Notes under the pieces: generated by a model
Seen by the model: the letters and a program-made list of their open reading frames with translations, nothing else
Databases searched by the model: none
What the model was told of the DNA's origin: nothing
Position numbers and translations under genes: made by a program
Assembly: GCA_902798685.1 (NCBI GenBank)
Contig: CADBXO010000001.1
Span: 62,001 to 126,000 of the forward strand
Reading direction: 5' to 3'
Length of the DNA stretch: 64,000 nucleotides
Source: an uncultured Bacteroidales bacterium
Lineage (GTDB): Bacteria; Bacteroidota; Bacteroidia; Bacteroidales; Bacteroidaceae
In this document: positions 52,172 through 61,317 of the stretch, piece by piece
Numbering within the stretch: position 1 is the first letter of the stretch
Layout: every line of letters starts with the position of its first letter

Positions 52172-53124
52172 AACAGGGACCACGCGTAAACGGCGTATGC
52201 CAACAGGAAAAGGATGCCTGCGGTTCTGCCCAGGCGTCCTTTCTTTTTTCTCATCGTGGTGAAGATGATGATGAATACAGAGAATCCCAACATCCAGATG
52301 AAATCACTCATGTAGTCTGAGAACTCCAATGATATGGGCTTGATTGATGTTGAAACGCCCAATACGCAGAGTATGTTGAAGATATTTGAGCCGATGACAT
52401 TGCCTATGGAGATATCCATCTGCTTCTTTACGGCCGCTGCAATTGATGCTGCCAGTTCAGGCAGGCTGGTGCCAAGGGCTACGATTGTAAGGCCTATTAC
52501 CTTGTCGCTTACGCCCATTGCGCTTGCCAGGGTGGTGGCGCCGTCCACAAGGATATCGGCTCCGAATGCAAGCATGACGCATGAGAGTGCAATCAGTCCG
52601 ACAGCTGCAAGTATGGTCATGGGCTTGCCCTCCTGGTCATCGATATCGGCCTCCTGATGCTGTGTGCGGCCTTTGCGGATGGAGATGGTCGTAAACAGTA
52701 TAAGGCAGATAAAGAGTGTCAGACCTTCTATTCTGGAGATGCCTGAATGCAGTGAAAAAACCAGCAGGAGCAGTGATGCCACAATCATTATAGAGCCGTG
52801 ACGGACAACCTTGCTGTTATCGGTCTCAATAGGGCATATCAGAGCTGTAATACCCAGGATAAGGCCGATGTTTGCAATGTTTGAACCTATTACGTTTCCC
52901 ATGGCAATACCGGCGCTTCCTTTTATGGCCGATATCGTGCTCACCAGAAGTTCCGGGGCCGATGTCCCGAAAGCCACAATGGTCATACCGATTACGAGCG
53001 GAGAAATGCGGAAACGGCGTGCCAGTGCAACGCCTCCTTCAACCAGCCAGTCTCCGCCAAAGAAGAGCAGGACGAATCCTGCAAGCAATTTGATAACTGC
53101 CCAAATAGTTTCTGTCAAAATCAT
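52168..53124 (-). CDS. CaCA-family sodium/calcium exchanger (YrbG-like)
   Basis: A 318-residue membrane protein with ten helices in two inverted halves. The alpha-1 repeat is GMTIVAFGTSAPELLVS and the alpha-2 repeat GLTIVALGTSLPELAAS, the ion-binding signatures of the family; each half also has GNVIGSN(I). It exchanges Ca2+ for Na+ or protons at the inner membrane. The gene overlaps the end of the OPT gene on the opposite strand. Confidence 0.92.
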   Translation of the reverse strand: MILTETIWAVIKLLAGFVLLFFGGDWLVEGGVALARRFRISPLVIGMTIVAFGTSAPELLVSTISAIKGSAGIAMGNVIGSNIANIGLILGITALICPIETDNSKVVRHGSIMIVASLLLLVFSLHSGISRIEGLTLFICLILFTTISIRKGRTQHQEADIDDQEGKPMTILAAVGLIALSCVMLAFGADILVDGATTLASAMGVSDKVIGLTIVALGTSLPELAASIAAAVKKQMDISIGNVIGSNIFNILCVLGVSTSIKPISLEFSDYMSDFIWMLGFSVFIIIFTTMRKKKGRLGRTAGILFLLAYAVYAWSLF

Positions 53125-53194
53125 GCCGCAAAATTAGTATAAATAAGTGTGAAATTTAATCCGTTTGGATACAAAAGGTCACTTTTAAGGATAA

Positions 53195-54766
<1,572 letters not shown>

Positions 54767-54769
54767 TAC

Positions 54770-55009
54770 ATGATGCTTAAGCTGCGAATCATAACTCCGA
54801 GTGAGGCTCTCTTTGAGGGTGAGGTTGAGAACGTGACACTGCCGGGAACCGTAGGCAGTTTCATGGTTCTGGACAGTCATGCTCCGATCATCTCTTCACT
54901 TGAAAGCGGAAAGATCGTGGTAAAGACTGCGAACGATACCTGTGAGTATGCGCTAAACAGTGGATTCGTGGAGGTTAAGGATAACAGCATTACAGTTTGT
55001 ATAGAATGA
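54770..55009 (+). CDS. atpC: ATP synthase F1 subunit epsilon, short form
   Basis: A 79-residue protein that covers only the N-terminal beta-sandwich (LRIITPSEALFEGEVENVTLPG; FMVLDSHAPIIS). The C-terminal two-helix domain, which in longer (about 135-residue) epsilon proteins inhibits ATP hydrolysis, is absent. This short form is common in Bacteroidetes. It couples gamma to the c-ring. Start is ATGATG; either codon works. Its stop overlaps the next start (ATGA). Confidence 0.93.
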   Translation: MMLKLRIITPSEALFEGEVENVTLPGTVGSFMVLDSHAPIISSLESGKIVVKTANDTCEYALNSGFVEVKDNSITVCIE

Positions 55010-55377
55010 TGAAGAAGTTGATACTGTGGTATTTTGCCGTCCTGTCGGTGCTTTCGGTGGCATCGTCACTTGCACTGCGCATGGTATGGCCGGAGCATTT
55101 CCCGGATCTGCTTTTCACCATTCCTCTGTTCTATGCCGTCGTAATGGGCGTTATGCTGATACTTAAGCGCACAATAGAGAAGAAAGGCAGGGACCGCATC
55201 GTGTTCTTCATGGCTTACAGGGTTACCAAGATCATGTTGGCACTGGTTTACATCCTGATCTATTTCATGGCTGTCAAATCAGAGATTGTGGTGTTCTCGA
55301 TAGTGTTCATGTCATTCTATCTGTGCCTGTCGGCTGTTGAGACGGTATTCTTTATGAAAGGAGAGAAAAAGAGTTGA
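55006..55377 (+). CDS. AtpI-like small membrane protein of the ATP synthase operon
   Basis: A 123-residue protein with about four membrane helices (LILWYFAVLSVLSVASSLAL; LLFTIPLFYAVVMGVMLIL; IMLALVYILIYFMAV; VVFSIVFMSFYLCLSAV). It holds the position between epsilon and subunit a where Bacteroidetes carry an AtpI-like or unassigned protein. AtpI helps c-ring assembly in other bacteria; that role here is inferred from position and topology, not motif. Start is the ATG in an ATGA overlap with atpC. Confidence 0.75.
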   Translation: MMKKLILWYFAVLSVLSVASSLALRMVWPEHFPDLLFTIPLFYAVVMGVMLILKRTIEKKGRDRIVFFMAYRVTKIMLALVYILIYFMAVKSEIVVFSIVFMSFYLCLSAVETVFFMKGEKKS

Positions 55378-56450
55378 AACGTTTACTTTACATATTGCCG
55401 CTGCTGCTTCTGTGTGTACTTCCCGTATGCGCACAGGAGAGTTCTGAGCCTGTTGAAGAAGAGGCCATTGATGTAAAAGGCATCATTTTTGAACACCTCA
55501 AGGACTCTTATCACTGGCATATAATAACAATAGGTGAGAAAGAGGTTTCCCTCCATCTGCCTGTCATGCTCTACAGCAAAGTATCCGGCTGGCATTTCTT
55601 TTCATCACGCAATCTTGAAGAGGACGGCAGCTATGACGGCTTCCATATTGCACAGGAAGGCGCATTTGCCGGCAAACTGGTAGAGGACATGCCCGACGGA
55701 ACCTTCCGCAAACCGCTTGACCTGTCACTTACCAAGGTTGCCCTTGGCATCATCATAAACAGTCTTCTGCTATGTGTTATCGTGTTGTGTACGGCACGTT
55801 GGTACAAGCATCATGACGAGACCGATAATGCTCCCGGCGGATTTGTGGGACTTATGGAGTTTGTCATAGCCATGATTGTGGATGACGTGATAAAGCCCTC
55901 TGTAGGCAAGGAATACAAAAAGTATGCTCCGTTGCTGCTCACGATATTCTTCTTTATCCTTTTGAGCAACCTAATGGGTCTTATTCCGATATTCCCTGCC
56001 GGAGCAAACGTGACAGGTAATATTGCGGTAACACTTTTCCTGGCCCTGATTACCTTCTTTACGGTAAATGTCTTTGGCAACCGTGAATACTGGAAGGAGA
56101 TTCTGTGGCCCGATGTACCCATTTTCCTGAAGATTCCTCCCATACTTCCGGTGATAGAGCTGGTAGGTATATTCACTAAGCCTTTTGCCCTGACCGTACG
56201 TCTGTTCGCCAACATGACAGCCGGTCATTCCATCATACTGGCCCTTACATGCATGATATTCATCACGGCCAAGATGGGACCTGCAATAGGTACTCCCATG
56301 ACAGCGGTTTCACTGCTTTTCATGGTGTTCATGAATATGTTGGAATTGCTTGTGGCATACATTCAGGCATATGTGTTCACGATATTGTCATCAATATTCA
56401 TAGGACTTGCACATCCTGAGGAACATGAGCATAAGGAGATAGAAAATTAA
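55374..56450 (+). CDS. atpB: ATP synthase Fo subunit a
   Basis: A 358-residue subunit a, longer than the usual 240-270 because of an N-terminal extension with a signal peptide (LLYILPLLLLCVLPVCAQ) and about 100 periplasmic residues. The core has the proton half-channel helices, with the essential arginine in FALTVRLFANMTAGHSII. The start is a TTG (55374) in a TTGA overlap with the upstream gene, with an AGGAG-like site about 10 nt before it; no ATG start keeps the signal peptide. Confidence 0.93.
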   Translation: MKRLLYILPLLLLCVLPVCAQESSEPVEEEAIDVKGIIFEHLKDSYHWHIITIGEKEVSLHLPVMLYSKVSGWHFFSSRNLEEDGSYDGFHIAQEGAFAGKLVEDMPDGTFRKPLDLSLTKVALGIIINSLLLCVIVLCTARWYKHHDETDNAPGGFVGLMEFVIAMIVDDVIKPSVGKEYKKYAPLLLTIFFFILLSNLMGLIPIFPAGANVTGNIAVTLFLALITFFTVNVFGNREYWKEILWPDVPIFLKIPPILPVIELVGIFTKPFALTVRLFANMTAGHSIILALTCMIFITAKMGPAIGTPMTAVSLLFMVFMNMLELLVAYIQAYVFTILSSIFIGLAHPEEHEHKEIEN

Positions 56451-56476
56451 TAATTAACTACTTAAATAACAGTATT

Positions 56477-56731
56477 ATGATGTTAGCAACATTTTTGCAG
56501 GCTGCCGCAGGTGCAGCTCTCGGCAATGCCGGTATTGCACTGGGTGCCGCTATCGCAGTTATCGGAGCAGCTATCGGTCTTGGTAAGATCGGTCAGTCAA
56601 CATTTGAGTCAATCGCACGTCAGCCCCAGGCTGCAGGTGATATCCGTGGTGCTATGATCATTATCGGCGCATTCATGGAGGGTGTGGCTCTTTTCGCAAT
56701 GATCGTTTGTATCTTAGCTCTGCCCAAATAA
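56477..56731 (+). CDS. atpE: ATP synthase Fo subunit c
   Basis: An 84-residue hairpin of two helices. The polar loop is ARQPQAAGD, and the ion-binding glutamate is in IIGAFMEGVALFAMIV of helix 2 (about residue 68). The residue after it is glycine, not the serine/threonine typical of sodium-binding c subunits, so a proton-driven ring is likelier. Ends exactly before atpF (0 bp). Confidence 0.96.
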   Translation: MMLATFLQAAAGAALGNAGIALGAAIAVIGAAIGLGKIGQSTFESIARQPQAAGDIRGAMIIIGAFMEGVALFAMIVCILALPK

Positions 56732-57229
56732 ATGGATCTGCTCAATCCCGAGGTCGGTACACTGATCTGGATGCTTATTGCTGCCGGAATAGTGTTCTTC
56801 ATATTGATTAAGTGGGGATTCCCCATGATAACCGATATGGTGGACAAGCGCAATGAGTTCATCGACAAGTCGCTCGAGGCGGCCAAGAAGGCCAATGCGC
56901 GTCTTGACGGTATCCAGAAGGAGTGTGATGAGCTTCTTAAGGAGACACGTGCCCAGCAGGCCCGTATCATCAAGGAGGCTACTGACCGGCGTGATGAGAT
57001 CATTGCAGATGCCGAGAACCGTGCAAAGGAGAGTGGTGAGAAGATCATATCCGATGCACGCGAACAGATCCGTCAGGAGAAGGAGGAGGCTCTGCGCAGC
57101 CTTCGCCGTCAGGTGGCGGAACTGTCAGTCCAGGTGGCTGAAAAAGTGGTCCGTAAGCAGCTTGACTCCAGTGATGAGCAGTTGTCTATGATTGACCGCA
57201 TGATTGATGATGTAAAGAACGGTAAGTAA
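56732..57229 (+). CDS. atpF: ATP synthase Fo subunit b
   Basis: A 165-residue stator protein. One N-terminal membrane helix (TLIWMLIAAGIVFFILIKWG) is followed by a long charged helix with right-handed coiled-coil character (EAAKKANARLDGIQKECDEL ... AENRAKESGEKIISDAREQI shown in parts). It links Fo to delta and alpha. It begins on the base after the atpE stop codon. Confidence 0.95.
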   Translation: MDLLNPEVGTLIWMLIAAGIVFFILIKWGFPMITDMVDKRNEFIDKSLEAAKKANARLDGIQKECDELLKETRAQQARIIKEATDRRDEIIADAENRAKESGEKIISDAREQIRQEKEEALRSLRRQVAELSVQVAEKVVRKQLDSSDEQLSMIDRMIDDVKNGK

Positions 57230-57231
57230 AA

Positions 57232-57795
57232 GTGAACACAGGAACCGTATCCGTACGATATGCCAAGGCTCTGCTTGACTATGCAGTGGAGCAGGGTGAC
57301 GATAAGCAGGTGTATGCCGAGATGCAGACGCTTGCCGGACGGTTGCGTCAGATTCACGCCATACATGACCGAATAAACGACCCCACGGTACCCGACAGTG
57401 CCAAGTGCAGTCTTCTGGAGACTGCCGTAACTGACGGTAAGAGCAAGGTGAGCGGTTCAACCGCCGCTTTCTTCAAGCTTGTGGTGGGTGCCGGACGCGG
57501 TGACTGCCTGCTCTTTATGTCTGTAAGCTATATGGACCTATACCGCAGGCGCAATGGCATTGTGCCGGTTGAACTTGTTACAGCCACTCAGGTGGGCGAT
57601 GAACGCCGTGAGAGGCTTAAACAGCTGGTTGAGAACGTTGAGCACGGAAAGGTGGAGTGGACTCACACCGTTGACCCGTCAATTGAGGGCGGATTCGTGC
57701 TTATGGTTGACGGATTCCGTATGGACGCAAGCGTGGCTTGGCAGTTGCAGCGAATCCGCAAGGAACTTATTGAAAAGAATAACCGTATCATATAA
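57232..57795 (+). CDS. atpH: ATP synthase F1 subunit delta
   Basis: A 187-residue protein of the OSCP/delta family: [22 protein letters not shown] opens it and [21 protein letters not shown] marks the C-terminal strand region. It starts with GTG (57232), 2 bp after atpF; no better ATG is present. Its stop overlaps the atpA start (TAATG). Confidence 0.92.
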   Translation: MNTGTVSVRYAKALLDYAVEQGDDKQVYAEMQTLAGRLRQIHAIHDRINDPTVPDSAKCSLLETAVTDGKSKVSGSTAAFFKLVVGAGRGDCLLFMSVSYMDLYRRRNGIVPVELVTATQVGDERRERLKQLVENVEHGKVEWTHTVDPSIEGGFVLMVDGFRMDASVAWQLQRIRKELIEKNNRII

Positions 57796-59381
57796 TGGCA
57801 AACGGAATAAAGGCAAGTGAGGTATCGGAGGTACTTCTGGAACAACTCAAAGGCATAGACACATCTGCCAAGTTTCAGGAGGTTGGCACCGTGCTCCAGG
57901 TGAGTGACGGTGTAGTACGCATCTACGGACTTAAGAATGCCGAGGCCGATGAGCTGATAGAGTTTGACAATGGCATACGTGCCATAGTTATGAATCTTGA
58001 GGAGGATAATGTGGGTGCCATCCTGCTTGGTCCTACCGACAAGATCAAAGAGGATATGATTGTACACCGTACCGGTAGAATTGCCTCCATCAATGTGACG
58101 GAGAGCATGCTGGGACGTGTTGTTAACCCGCTTGGACAGCCTCTGGACGGACTTCAGGAACTTGAAGGCCCGTTCTTTGAGATGCCTCTGGAGCGTAAGG
58201 CCCCGGGCGTAGTGTTCCGTGAGCCCGTGCATCAGCCCCTTCAGACAGGTCTGCGTGCCATCGACGCCATGATTCCCATAGGCCGCGGTCAGCGTGAGCT
58301 TATAATCGGCGACCGTCAGACCGGTAAGACCGCCATTGCCATTGATACCATCATCAACCAGCGTAAGAACTATGAGGCAGGTGATCCTGTCTATTGTATA
58401 TATGTTGCAGTAGGCCAGAAGGGTTCTACCGTAGCAACCATCGTGAACACCCTGCGTCAGCACGGCGCTCTGGATTACACCATCGTGGTTGCCGCTACAG
58501 CTGCTGATCCTGCTGCCCTGCAGTACTATGCTCCTCTGGCAGGTGCTGCCATAGGTGAGTATTTCCGTGATACCGGCCGTCATGCACTGGTTGTATATGA
58601 TGACCTTTCAAAGCAGGCTGTTGCCTACCGTGAGGTATCACTTATCCTGCGCCGTCCTTCAGGTCGTGAGGCATATCCCGGTGATATCTTCTATCTGCAC
58701 TCACGTCTGCTTGAGCGTGCCGCCAAGATCATCAGCCAGCAGGAGGTTGCCGAGAAGATGAATGACCTGCCCAAGTCACTTGAAGGTCATGTAAAGGGTG
58801 GCGGTTCTCTTACCGCTCTGCCTATCATCGAGACACAGGCCGGTGACGTATCGGCCTACATTCCTACCAACGTGATCTCCATCACAGACGGTCAGATATA
58901 TCTGGAGTCAAGCCTGTTCAACCAGGGATTCCGTCCTGCCATCAACGTAGGTATATCGGTATCACGTGTGGGTGGTAACGCACAGATCAAGTCCATGAAG
59001 AAGGTGGCTGGTACACTTAAGATCGATCAGGCCCAGTACCGCGAGCTGGAGGCATTCTCAAAGTTCAGCAGCGATATGGACCAGGTTACCGCCATGGTGC
59101 TTGACAAGGGACGTAAGAATAACCGTCTGCTTATCCAGCCGCAGTATTCACCTATGCCTGTAGATGAGCAGATTGCAGTTCTTTACTGCGGTATCCACGG
59201 TCTGCTCAAGAACGTTCCGCTGGAGCGCGTAACCGAGTTCCAGGAGCATTTTGTTGAGATTGTACGTGCAAAGTATCAGGAGACTGTACTGGATGTGCTT
59301 TCAAAAGGTATAATGAATGATGAGGTGAGCGCTCTGATTGAGGAGGCCGCTAACAAGACAATAACCGAGCTGGGAATCTGA
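57795..59381 (+). CDS. atpA: ATP synthase F1 subunit alpha
   Basis: A 528-residue subunit with Walker A GDRQTGKT (about residues 172-179), [15 protein letters not shown] (Walker B region) and the SRVGGNAQ signature. It alternates with beta in the F1 ring and binds non-exchanging nucleotide. Start overlaps the atpH stop by one base. Downstream atpG follows after 6 bp. Confidence 0.97.
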   Translation: MANGIKASEVSEVLLEQLKGIDTSAKFQEVGTVLQVSDGVVRIYGLKNAEADELIEFDNGIRAIVMNLEEDNVGAILLGPTDKIKEDMIVHRTGRIASINVTESMLGRVVNPLGQPLDGLQELEGPFFEMPLERKAPGVVFREPVHQPLQTGLRAIDAMIPIGRGQRELIIGDRQTGKTAIAIDTIINQRKNYEAGDPVYCIYVAVGQKGSTVATIVNTLRQHGALDYTIVVAATAADPAALQYYAPLAGAAIGEYFRDTGRHALVVYDDLSKQAVAYREVSLILRRPSGREAYPGDIFYLHSRLLERAAKIISQQEVAEKMNDLPKSLEGHVKGGGSLTALPIIETQAGDVSAYIPTNVISITDGQIYLESSLFNQGFRPAINVGISVSRVGGNAQIKSMKKVAGTLKIDQAQYRELEAFSKFSSDMDQVTAMVLDKGRKNNRLLIQPQYSPMPVDEQIAVLYCGIHGLLKNVPLERVTEFQEHFVEIVRAKYQETVLDVLSKGIMNDEVSALIEEAANKTITELGI

Positions 59382-59387
59382 TAGGAT

Positions 59388-60245
59388 ATGTCACTCAAGG
59401 AGATTAAGATACGCCTGGGATCGGTCCGTAATACACGCAAGACCACATCGGCCATGAAGATGGTGTCAAGCGTGAAACTGCGCAAGGCACAGCAGAGCAT
59501 TCAGTATGCGGTGCCGTACGTGGAGCAGCTGGACCATATCCTGAAGCGTCTTTCCGGCATGCCTGCAGCCCAGAAGGTATCTCCGCTCGTTGTGGAGCGT
59601 GAGGTCAAGGAGGTGGCACTGGTATGTTTCTCATCTGATTCCAGCCTTTGCGGAGGGTTTAACGGCAATATCATCAAACACAGCCGCGCCCTTTATGACG
59701 AGCTCTATAAGGTAGACAAGACTCCTCTTGTATATACCGTAGGTCAGAAGATAACCGATGCATTCCGTAAGGAGGGCCTTACCATCAATGCCGGTTATGC
59801 CGATATGATGGCAAAACGCAGTTATGAAGAGGCTGCATCGTTGGCCGATGACCTTATGGATATGTATCTGAACGGCCATCTGGACAAGATAATACTTACA
59901 TATACCCATTTCAAGAGCGCGGGATCACAGCGTATTGTCGATGAGGTGCTTCTGCCCGTAAGCGTACCTGCAGGTGAGGCAGAGGAGGAGAGTGACTATA
60001 TCCTGGAGCCATCGGCCGAGGAGCTGATGAAGGTTCTTCTGCCCAAGGTGATACGCACCAAGGTCTATTGCGCCATGCTGGATTCATACGCCAGCGAGCA
60101 GGCTGCACGTGTCATTGCCATGCAGGCTGCCACCGAGAACGCCGACAAACTGATTGGTGAACTGACCCTGCAGTACAACAAGCTTCGTCAGCAGGCTATC
60201 ACCAATGAGATTCTTGACCTGGCCGGAGGCGCCCAGAACAACTGA
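59388..60245 (+). CDS. atpG: ATP synthase F1 subunit gamma
   Basis: A 285-residue central-stalk protein. The N-terminal helix LKEIKIRLGSVRNTRKTTSAMKMVSS and the C-terminal helix (AMQAATENADKLIGELTLQYNKLRQQAITNEILD, given here as the family landmark in part) fit the gamma subunit; SSDSSLCGGFNGNI is the Rossmann-like domain start. It rotates in F1. Last ATP synthase gene of the operon. Confidence 0.95.
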   Translation: MSLKEIKIRLGSVRNTRKTTSAMKMVSSVKLRKAQQSIQYAVPYVEQLDHILKRLSGMPAAQKVSPLVVEREVKEVALVCFSSDSSLCGGFNGNIIKHSRALYDELYKVDKTPLVYTVGQKITDAFRKEGLTINAGYADMMAKRSYEEAASLADDLMDMYLNGHLDKIILTYTHFKSAGSQRIVDEVLLPVSVPAGEAEEESDYILEPSAEELMKVLLPKVIRTKVYCAMLDSYASEQAARVIAMQAATENADKLIGELTLQYNKLRQQAITNEILDLAGGAQNN

Positions 60246-60253
60246 TTTGAATT

Positions 60254-61279
60254 ATGTCTGAAATGAAGATAGAGAGCCTGGCGCTGCATTATGTGGGCAA
60301 TCAGGCCAATGAGGAGCCGTTTGTATGCTCCAAGAAGCTGTTCACACTGTCCGAGGATATGAACACTCTGCTCACCGAGTACTTTGTGGGTGCTTTCAAG
60401 AGTGAGGAGCGTTTTGTTTTCCATGATGACATGGGACTTGAGAACAACCGTGTATACCGCCTTGTCAGCGATATATTCGATAACCCCGGCATGCTCTATG
60501 ACTTCTCGGTCGATCTGGCCACACACCTCTATGAGAACTGCCAGCATCCCAAGATCAAGGGCGGTGACTTTATTGTGGCTCACATAACTGGTCTTGGCAT
60601 GGGACGTGACATCGACGAGGCCATCGGCCTGTTTAAGATAGAGAATAAGGAGACTTTCCTGACTTTTGAGCATGATGAGGAGGGCTTTGACATCACTCCG
60701 GTTGACGGTGTGAACCTGCGTCGCATGGATAAGGGCTGCCTTATCATGAATTATGAGCGTGAGAAAGGCTATATGGTTGCTGTGGTTGACAAGACCAATG
60801 GTCAGGGCGCAAGTTACTGGGTGGATGATTTCCTGCATCTGAAGGCCCGTGAGGACTCATATTTCCAGACTCAGAACGTCATGGAACTGACCCGTAACTT
60901 TGTAGCGCAGGAACTTCCTAAGCAGTTTGACGTGAACCGTGCCGATCAGGCCGACCTTTTGAGCCGCACCATGGGCTTTTTCAAGAATAATCCCAAGTTT
61001 GATATGCCGGCATTTGAGCAGCAGGTTATGGCCCAGCCTGAGGTGGTGGGCATGTTTGATGATTACCGCAACCGTTACGAGCAGGAGCGTCAGATACAAC
61101 TGCAGGACCAGTTTGACGTAAGTGAGGGCGCCGTGAAGAAACAGAACCGCCTCTACAAGAGCGTCATAAAACTGGACAAGAACTTCCACATATACGTGCA
61201 CGGCAGCCGCCAGCTCATAGAGCAGGGTGAGGACGAGCACGGAAAGTTCTACAAACTCTACTTCAACGAGGAGAGCTAA
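60254..61279 (+). CDS. Nucleoid-associated protein, NdpA/YejK-like
   Basis: A 341-residue cytoplasmic protein. The N-terminal part (IESLALHYVGNQANEEPFVCSKKLF) and the centre (DFIVAHITGLGMGRDIDEAIGLFKIENKETF, a family landmark shown in part) fit the NA37/NdpA family of nucleoid-associated proteins. It lies 8 bp after atpG, so it may be transcribed with the ATP synthase operon, yet a link to ATP synthesis is not evident. Ends in a strong terminator. Confidence 0.8.
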   Translation: MSEMKIESLALHYVGNQANEEPFVCSKKLFTLSEDMNTLLTEYFVGAFKSEERFVFHDDMGLENNRVYRLVSDIFDNPGMLYDFSVDLATHLYENCQHPKIKGGDFIVAHITGLGMGRDIDEAIGLFKIENKETFLTFEHDEEGFDITPVDGVNLRRMDKGCLIMNYEREKGYMVAVVDKTNGQGASYWVDDFLHLKAREDSYFQTQNVMELTRNFVAQELPKQFDVNRADQADLLSRTMGFFKNNPKFDMPAFEQQVMAQPEVVGMFDDYRNRYEQERQIQLQDQFDVSEGAVKKQNRLYKSVIKLDKNFHIYVHGSRQLIEQGEDEHGKFYKLYFNEES

Positions 61280-61313
61280 AAAAAAAACGACGCATTGGAA
61301 TGCGTCGTTTTTT
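61278..61313. terminator. Bidirectional terminator
   Basis: A-run, ACGACGCAT, loop TGGA, ATGCGTCGT, T-run. It ends the NdpA-like gene on + and the beta-galactosidase gene on -. Confidence 0.85.
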
Positions 61314-61317
61314 AATT

